From: DASRHK01 sp963776465 | GTDB taxonomy: Bacteria; Pseudomonadota; Gammaproteobacteria; Nevskiales; Nevskiaceae | NCBI GenBank assembly: GCA_963776465.1 | Contig: CAVZMV010000002.1 | Span: forward strand, 930,001 to 994,000 | DNA length: 64,000 bases | Reading direction: 5' to 3' | Shown: in pieces, positions 58,995 through 64,000 of the stretch | Position numbering within the stretch: the first letter of the stretch is position 1 | Layout of the letters: every line of letters begins with the position of its first letter | Translations under genes and position numbers: made by a program | The notes under the pieces: model-generated | The model's database searches: none | Told to the model about the DNA's origin: nothing | Seen by the model: only the letters and a program-made list of their open reading frames with translations

Positions 58995-60530
58995 TCAAAT
59001 GCTCTTGTTCCGCGACTGCCAGTACTCGTCCTTCAGCAGGCGCTTGTAGAGCTTTCCCGTCGGATGCCGCGGCAGTTCCCGATGGAAATCGACGCTGCGC
59101 GGACACTTGATCGGCGACAGGTGCTTGCGGCAGTACTCGATGAGCTCGGACGCCATCTGCGGCCCGGCGCGGTCTGCGTCCTTGAGCTGCACCGCGGCCT
59201 TGACCTCTTCGCCGTACTCCTCGTTGGGGATGCCGAACACGGCCACGTCGACGACCGCGTCGTGCAGGATCAGGACGTTCTCGGCCTCCTGGGGATAGAT
59301 GTTCACGCCCCCGGAAATGATCATGAAGTCCTTGCGGTCGGTGAGGTAGAGATAGCCTTCCGCGTCGAGGTAGCCGACGTCGCCGAGCGTGCTCCAGCCC
59401 TGGGGATGGCGGCCCTTCGTCGTCTTCTCGCGGTCCTTGTAGTACTCGAACGTTGGGCCTCCGCCGAAATAGACGACGCCGGTCTGGCCCGTGGGCAGCT
59501 CCTCGCCCGCGTCGTCGCAGATATGGATCTTGCCGACCATCGCGCGGCCGACCGAGCCCTTGTGCTTGAGCCACTCCGCGCTGTTGAGCTGCACGAAGCC
59601 GTTGGCCTCGCTGCCGGCGTAATACTCGTAGAGGACTTCGCCCCACCACTGGATCATCTGCTCCTTGATCGGCACCGCGCAGGGCGCCGCGCCGTGGATG
59701 GCGTAGCGCTGGGAGCGCACGTCGTAGCGCGCCCGCACTTCCTTGGGCAGCTTCAGCATGCGCACGAACATCGTCGGGACCCACTGGGCATGGGTGATGC
59801 GGAACTTCTCGATGCACTGCAGCGCGAACTCGGGCTCGAAGTGCTCCATCACCACCACGGTGATGCCGTTGCGGATGGAGGTCATGCAAAAGCCGAGCGG
59901 CGCGGAGTGATAGAGCGGCGCCGGCGAGAGGAAGATCGAATCCCTGGTGGCGCCGTAAAGGATGGTCATCACGGCGAACTGCTCTTCCTCGCCGTACTTC
60001 TTCTCCGACAACGGCCGCTGCACGCCCTTGGGAAAACCCGTGGTGCCCGACGAGTACGGCATCAGCGCGCCTTCCGCCTGGTCGGCGATCGGGGTCGTAG
60101 GCATCTGCGCGGCCGCATCCTCGAAGCTGGCAAAGCCGTCGATGACGCCGTCGAGCATGAAGTAGCGCTTGACGTTGGGCGTCTTGCCGACGAGTGGCTG
60201 CACTGCCTCCTTCACCGCTGCAGAGGTGATGAAGACGCGCGCCTCGCAGTTGTCGACGATGTACGCGACCTCGGCGGTCTGCAGGCGCCAGCTCACCGGC
60301 GTGAAATACAAGCCCGCGCGCTGCGCCGCCCAGCTGATCTGCAGGTAGCGGGGATGGTTCTCCAGCATGATGGCGATGTGATCGCCGCGCTTGAGGCCGA
60401 GGCTGCGGAACAGGTGCGCGATCTGGTTCGCACGGGCCTCGAGCTCTCCGAAGGTCACGACCTCGCCGCTCTTGGCCATGATGTAGGCGGGCTTGTCGGG
60501 CGTTGCGGCTGCCACTTCACCTGGATGCAT
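58995..60530 (-). CDS. Acyl-CoA synthetase (AMP-binding)
   Basis: 511 residues. Motifs: LMPYSSGTTGFPKGVQRPL, YEYYAGSEANGFVQLNSAEW, WSTLGDVGYLDAEGYLYLTD, RKDFMIISGGVNIYPQEAEN and the final PTGKLYKRLLKDEY with the C-terminal Lys. The start ATG 60530 overlaps the BVMO end by 14 bp. Activates the carboxylate released by the neighbouring hydrolases. Homologous to the ligase at 49659 but clearly of another subfamily (SGGVNIYPQE type). Confidence 0.9.
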   Translation of the reverse strand: MHPGEVAAATPDKPAYIMAKSGEVVTFGELEARANQIAHLFRSLGLKRGDHIAIMLENHPRYLQISWAAQRAGLYFTPVSWRLQTAEVAYIVDNCEARVFITSAAVKEAVQPLVGKTPNVKRYFMLDGVIDGFASFEDAAAQMPTTPIADQAEGALMPYSSGTTGFPKGVQRPLSEKKYGEEEQFAVMTILYGATRDSIFLSPAPLYHSAPLGFCMTSIRNGITVVVMEHFEPEFALQCIEKFRITHAQWVPTMFVRMLKLPKEVRARYDVRSQRYAIHGAAPCAVPIKEQMIQWWGEVLYEYYAGSEANGFVQLNSAEWLKHKGSVGRAMVGKIHICDDAGEELPTGQTGVVYFGGGPTFEYYKDREKTTKGRHPQGWSTLGDVGYLDAEGYLYLTDRKDFMIISGGVNIYPQEAENVLILHDAVVDVAVFGIPNEEYGEEVKAAVQLKDADRAGPQMASELIEYCRKHLSPIKCPRSVDFHRELPRHPTGKLYKRLLKDEYWQSRNKSI

Positions 60531-62343
60531 GGGTCATTCCCCCGCTTGCCTTGGGCATGGGCTCGGCGCCCGTGAAAATGAAGTTGTGTTGCATGTCGTC
60601 GCGCGCGGCCTGCATGTGCCGCACGTAGCTGCGGAACGTGCCGTTGTAGTTGCCGTCCTGCCGCCGGTTCGACTCACCCTCGAAGTTGTAGTACCCGGGC
60701 GTGCATTCCTGGTTCCAGCTGGTCTTGCCGCGGCTCTTGATCACTTCCTGCACCCACATCTCCTCGGCGCTCGCGGTGGGTTCCATGGTGTGGTGGCCGT
60801 GCTTGCGCATGTAGTCGATGCACGCGGCGATGTGATCGCCCTGCGTCTGCAGCATCTCGGTCAGGTTGAACTGATAGCTCGCCTGGTATCCGCCCATGAT
60901 GAAAAGGTTCGGATAGCCGTGACTGTGGATGCCGAACAGCGTGCGGATGCCGTTCGCGTATTTCTGGTCGAGCTCGAGGCCGCCGCGGCCGACGATGCGG
61001 TTGTAGGTGCCCGTCTTCTGCACCTGAAAGCCGGTGGCGTAGATGAGCAGGTCGACCTTGTAGCTCTTGCCGTCGAACCACGGCCCTTCCGGCGTGATCT
61101 TCGTGACGCCCGCGCCGCGCGTGTCGACCAGGTGCACGTTCGGCAGGTTGAAGGACGGCAGATAGTCGTTGTGGAAGCACGGCCGCTTGCACATGAACAT
61201 GTACCAGGGCTTGAGCGATTCCGCCGTGGCCTTGTCCTTGACGATGGCCTCGATGCGCCGATGGATTCCCATCATGTAATCGATGTTGGCTTGCTCCTGC
61301 GCCTGGATCCGCTCCTCCCGCGACATCGCTTTCATCCGCGCGTGTTGCGCTTCCAGCTTGGCGCGGTCCGCGTCGGTCAGCTGCGCCATCTGGTCCGTCG
61401 CCATGCGTTGCACGAGCGGCAGCTCCGACATCGCGATCGCCTCTTCGCGGCGCTTGGCCTGCCAGCCTGGAGCGAGAGACTTGGCCCACGCCGGATCGGT
61501 CGGCCCATCGGGACGAAGATCGATCGAAGAAGGCGTGCGCTGGAAGACGAACAATTCCTTCGCCGCCCTGGCGAGCTCCGGCACCACCTGCACGGCGCTG
61601 GCGCCGGTGCCGATGATCGCCACCGACTTGTCGCGCAGCTTCTCGAGATTCGCGCCGGTGTAGGAATAGTCCCAGCGCGAGGTGTGGAACGAATGACCCG
61701 CGAAGCTCTCCATCCCGTCGATCTTCGAGAGCTTCGGTTGCGACAGCGTGCCGTTCGCGCAGATGACGATGCGCGCGCGCATGTGGTCCCCGCGATCGGT
61801 GGCGAGGTGCCACATCTCATCGTCCTCGTTCCAGACCGTCGACGTCACGGTGGTATTGAAGACCGCCTTTTCGTAGAGGCCGTATTTCCTGGCGATGGCC
61901 TGGCAATGCGCGAAGATTTCCGGGCCGCGCGCGTATTGGTTGGCCGGCACGTGCTGCATTTCATCGAGCAGCGGCAAGTAGTCGTACGAGATCACGTCGC
62001 ACGACACGCCGGGGTAGCGATTCCAGTACCAGGTGCCGCCGACGTCGGCGCCGCGCTCGACGATGCGCAGGCTGTCGACGCCTTTTTCGCACAGGCGGGC
62101 CGAGGTCAGCAGCGCCGAAAAGCCCCCGCCGATGAACAGCACGTCGACGGCATCGGCGATCGCCTCCCGCGGCGGCACTTCGGCGACGAAGGGATTGATC
62201 GCGTACTTTGTCAGCGCACCTTCGAAGTCGGAAACGAACTGCGTCCTGCCTTGAGGCCGCAGCGAGAGGCGCAGGTCCCGTTCTTCGCCGAACTTCCGCT
62301 TGATCTCGTCGTAGTAGGAAGGCGGCTTGTCCGGCGCGCGCAT
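60517..62343 (-). CDS. Baeyer-Villiger monooxygenase, long (CPDMO/PAMO-like) type
   Basis: 608 residues. N-terminal extension of ~65 residues, FAD motif VLFIGGGFSALLTSARLC, GGTWYWNRYPGVSCDVISYD (the typical BVMO GGTWYWNRYPG), fingerprint FAGHSFHTSRWDYSY (F-x-G-x3-H-x3-W), NADPH site AIIGTGASAVQVVPELA, and the C-terminal DLLIYATGFQ. Length and extension match cyclopentadecanone-type BVMOs. Converts ketones, including bulky or cyclic ones, to esters or lactones. First structural gene of the operon; a dyad lies 15 bp upstream. Confidence 0.93.
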   Translation of the reverse strand: MRAPDKPPSYYDEIKRKFGEERDLRLSLRPQGRTQFVSDFEGALTKYAINPFVAEVPPREAIADAVDVLFIGGGFSALLTSARLCEKGVDSLRIVERGADVGGTWYWNRYPGVSCDVISYDYLPLLDEMQHVPANQYARGPEIFAHCQAIARKYGLYEKAVFNTTVTSTVWNEDDEMWHLATDRGDHMRARIVICANGTLSQPKLSKIDGMESFAGHSFHTSRWDYSYTGANLEKLRDKSVAIIGTGASAVQVVPELARAAKELFVFQRTPSSIDLRPDGPTDPAWAKSLAPGWQAKRREEAIAMSELPLVQRMATDQMAQLTDADRAKLEAQHARMKAMSREERIQAQEQANIDYMMGIHRRIEAIVKDKATAESLKPWYMFMCKRPCFHNDYLPSFNLPNVHLVDTRGAGVTKITPEGPWFDGKSYKVDLLIYATGFQVQKTGTYNRIVGRGGLELDQKYANGIRTLFGIHSHGYPNLFIMGGYQASYQFNLTEMLQTQGDHIAACIDYMRKHGHHTMEPTASAEEMWVQEVIKSRGKTSWNQECTPGYYNFEGESNRRQDGNYNGTFRSYVRHMQAARDDMQHNFIFTGAEPMPKASGGMTHASR

Positions 62344-62357
62344 CTGTCGCTCTCTAT

Positions 62358-62375
62358 CTTAAGTGTGGACTTGAG
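62358..62375. promoter_or_regulatory. CTTAAGT-N4-ACTTGAG imperfect dyad upstream of BVMO
   Basis: Left arm 62358-62364, right arm 62369-62375, one mismatch. It starts 15 bp before the BVMO start. It might be the binding site for the AraC-type regulator encoded just upstream or for an unseen regulator. No confident -35/-10 pair. Confidence 0.4.
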
Positions 62376-62448
62376 ACTAGGAGCCGGAGAAGGAGCCAGC
62401 AAGGGCCGTTTTCAGCAGTCTGCAGCGGACAAATTCGCTCGCGAACTC

Positions 62449-62536
62449 CGTCATGCCCGCGAAGGCGGGCATCCAGTTCTGATGTTGGCGTTCGAACGCT
62501 AGGAAAAACTGGATTCCCGCCTTCGCGGGAATGACG
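62449..62536. repeat. Paired REP-like inverted repeat (GTCAT..CCCGC..GCGGG..ATCCAG type)
   Basis: The left arm (62449-62478, CGTCATGCCCGCGAAGGCGG...) and right arm (62507-62536, ...CCGCCTTCGCGGGAATGACG) are near-complementary over ~30 nt, with a 28-bp spacer. Each arm is itself a small hairpin (CCCGCgaagGCGGG). This arrangement is the common dispersed palindromic repeat of many Proteobacteria, mobilised by REP-type transposases or as a MITE. It lies 17 bp past the AraC gene and can terminate it. Confidence 0.7.
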
Positions 62537-62553
62537 AATTGATCAGAGTTTTC

Positions 62554-63576
62554 CTACTTCGCGAACATGTTTTTCCGGAAGGTCGCGGGACTCACGCCGA
62601 ACACGCGCTGGAACGTGCGCCGGAAGCTGCGCGGGTCCGCGTAGCCCGTCTGCGCGGCGATGACCTCGACCGGCTCGCCGAAGGCCAGCATGCTGCTGAC
62701 GGACTCGCGGAACACGTGGTTCGTGAGCTCGCGGAACGAGGTTCTCTCCAGGGCCAGGTTGCGCCGCAAGGTCGCCACGCTGATGCCCGCGGAGGCGGCG
62801 ATCTCTTCCTGGCTGGTGACGCCGGAACGCAGGGCATTGGCCACGAACGATTGCAGGGTCGGCGTCGACAAGCCGCTCCGGCGCTTTTCGATGTCGAGGA
62901 AGATCTGGTAGATCCCCGAACGCCAGTCGGCGAGGTTGCGCTTTGCGGTCTTGAAAGCGGCGACGCTCCGCGGCAGGACGATATCCACGCCCTGACCGCC
63001 GAACTGCACGGCGCAGCCGGGCGCCGCCAGATGATGGATCACCCCTGAGGGGCGGCCATCGGCGGTGCGAAAGCGGATCACCGGAAAGGTGGTGTCGGCC
63101 AGCCACTGGAACGTGCAATAGAACGGGATGCAGGCCAGTTCCAGGAAGATCTGGCGAGCGTCCGCCGTGCCGTTCTTGAACGTCATGCAGTAGTGCATCT
63201 CGCCGAGGCGGAATTTCACCTCGGAGTGCACGTCCGGCCAGAGGATGTTCGCCGCGCCGGCAAAGGCGCTGATCGCTGCGCCCAGCGTGGGCTCCTGCAT
63301 CGCGCGGGCGACCATCAACTCCGTGCTGCCGGGCGCCACCGGATGGGAGCTCAGGCCCAGAAGCTCGTCGCCGACCTGCTGGCCGATGCACGACAAGATC
63401 GTCCACACCGTTCCCGAATCGACGTAGTCATCGCTGCTGGAGAACGAGGACGCGGGCGCGCCGGAGCGCTCGAGCAGAGCGGGGATGTTGTCCACGCCGA
63501 ACCTGGACTTCTCCATGAGAGCCCGCAGGTCTTTCATGGAGATCTGCGCAGTCCGGCGCTTGGTTTCGGCAATCAC
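62554..63576 (-). CDS. AraC-family transcriptional regulator
   Basis: 340 residues; GTG 63576 with GGAG 8 bp upstream (MIAETKRRTAQISMKDLRAL). ATG 63537 is another possible start. N-terminal ~240 residues are the Arabinose_bd-like ligand domain of the OruR/ArgR-type AraC group (MVARAMQEPTLGAAISAF). The C-terminal ~100 residues hold two HTHs: VTSQEEIAASAGISVATLRR and EPVEVIAAQTGYADPRSFRR, TFQRVFGVSPATFRKN. It is upstream of and co-directional with the BVMO operon, which it probably activates. Confidence 0.88.
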   Translation of the reverse strand: MIAETKRRTAQISMKDLRALMEKSRFGVDNIPALLERSGAPASSFSSSDDYVDSGTVWTILSCIGQQVGDELLGLSSHPVAPGSTELMVARAMQEPTLGAAISAFAGAANILWPDVHSEVKFRLGEMHYCMTFKNGTADARQIFLELACIPFYCTFQWLADTTFPVIRFRTADGRPSGVIHHLAAPGCAVQFGGQGVDIVLPRSVAAFKTAKRNLADWRSGIYQIFLDIEKRRSGLSTPTLQSFVANALRSGVTSQEEIAASAGISVATLRRNLALERTSFRELTNHVFRESVSSMLAFGEPVEVIAAQTGYADPRSFRRTFQRVFGVSPATFRKNMFAK

Positions 63577-63656
63577 GTCGATCGCTCCAGCTCCGACGCC
63601 ATTTGGGCGACGGTCCCCGGAGTATAGGCCTGCCGGAATCGGCTGGCAGCCGGCGC

Positions 63657-64000
63657 TCACACCGCATCTTTCTGGAAGCTGGCGCGATGGCGTCGCATGC
63701 CCTTGAGCCAACGGTCGTAGTCATTGGCTTTCCTCTGGAAATAGAGCTCGACTTCCTTGTGGGGGAGCACCAGGAAGCGTCCGGCGGCCATGGCCTCGAT
63801 GCACAGGTCGGCGACGAAATCCGGTTCCAGGATCCCGTCGCCCGCGGCCTGCACCACATCGACGATTGCGTTGGGATCGGCCATGTACTTGAGGATGTTG
63901 GTGCGCACGGCTTGGGGGCACAGGACCGACACGCCGATGCCGCGATCCACGTAGTTGATGGCGAGCCACTCCGCCAGGGCGACCGCTGCGTGCTTGGACA
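63657..64000 (-). CDS. Short-chain dehydrogenase/reductase, C-terminal part (cut by window end)
   Basis: The frame is open at base 64000. The first visible residues are SKHAAVALAEWLAINYVDRG, i.e. just after the catalytic Tyr (the Lys of YxxxK is present), then VSVLCPQAVRTNILKYM typical of SDRs, ending KDAV. It lies upstream of the AraC gene and on the same strand. It would supply ketone for the BVMO by oxidising an alcohol. The N-terminal ~150 residues are beyond the window. Confidence 0.85.
   Translation of the reverse strand, partial: SKHAAVALAEWLAINYVDRGIGVSVLCPQAVRTNILKYMADPNAIVDVVQAAGDGILEPDFVADLCIEAMAAGRFLVLPHKEVELYFQRKANDYDRWLKGMRRHRASFQKDAV

Noticed and set aside
1..64000. CRISPR arrays, tRNA or rRNA genes, plasmid origin.
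   Set aside because: No regularly spaced repeats, cloverleaf-like sequence, rRNA sequence or iteron set was seen while reading both strands; a covariance-model scan would be needed to be certain.

Overview
The window is bacterial and most likely gammaproteobacterial. Genes such as NhaB, an RluF-type pseudouridine synthase, Lrp, phhA-hpd-hmgA, and many DUF1302/DUF1329, BVMO and acyl-CoA genes fit a hydrophobic-substrate degrader of the Nevskiales/Steroidobacter type; that placement is inference. Two compositional zones are visible by eye: about 1-10,590 is clearly less GC-rich, and about 10,595-64,000 is very GC-rich with dense, translationally coupled operons. I saw no tRNA, rRNA or CRISPR array.

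Zone 1 (1-10,590) reads as a genomic island whose left end lies outside the window. It holds the C-terminal part of NhaB, a pentapeptide-repeat lipoprotein, a CNNM/CorB-type membrane protein, a small LMW-PTP-like phosphatase behind a perfect 20-bp palindrome, a small unknown protein, an XRE regulator with its own dyad, an unknown one-TM protein, and a four-gene recombinase module (three overlapping tyrosine recombinase-like genes plus a small HTH/coiled-coil protein). The module abuts a DNA methyltransferase whose conserved reading stops abruptly at about 10,593, which marks the right junction.

10.6-24.6 kb: an Lrp regulator faces a phenylalanine/tyrosine catabolic operon (phhA, hpd, hmgA, an S9 peptidase, a fumarylacetoacetase-family gene and maiA). 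Three small secreted or glycine-rich proteins follow, then a PurD-like ATP-grasp enzyme convergent with a haem-oxygenase-like diiron protein and a methyltransferase.

24.7-40.8 kb: TetR-CocE hydrolase-BVMO-OYE on the minus strand face a six-gene operon, DUF1329-YCF48-RND/MMPL-SDR-CMD-DUF1302, in which every junction is an ATGA or GTGA overlap. A GH26-like lipoprotein and RluF follow.

40.8-56 kb: two tandem RoxA-like (rubber-oxygenase-family) lipoproteins, each with an extra third haem-c motif, are flanked by alpha/beta hydrolases. A TetR-acyl-CoA ligase-two acyl-CoA dehydrogenase operon faces a second DUF1302-DUF1329 pair. The two divergent promoter regions, 10 kb apart, carry the same 15-bp dyad (AATTGACAAATGTCA). 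This suggests one TetR regulon linking extracytoplasmic cleavage, envelope transport and CoA-dependent breakdown.

56-64 kb: a methyltransferase, then a minus-strand pathway of SDR (partial), AraC, a CPDMO-type BVMO, acyl-CoA ligase, serine hydrolase and amidohydrolase, consistent with ketone to ester/lactone to acid to acyl-CoA.

Five genes (phhA, S9 peptidase, maiA, the first BVMO and one SDR) are broken by 1-2-nt insertions, each lying next to a GTAC tetranucleotide. Sequencing error is the first explanation to test.
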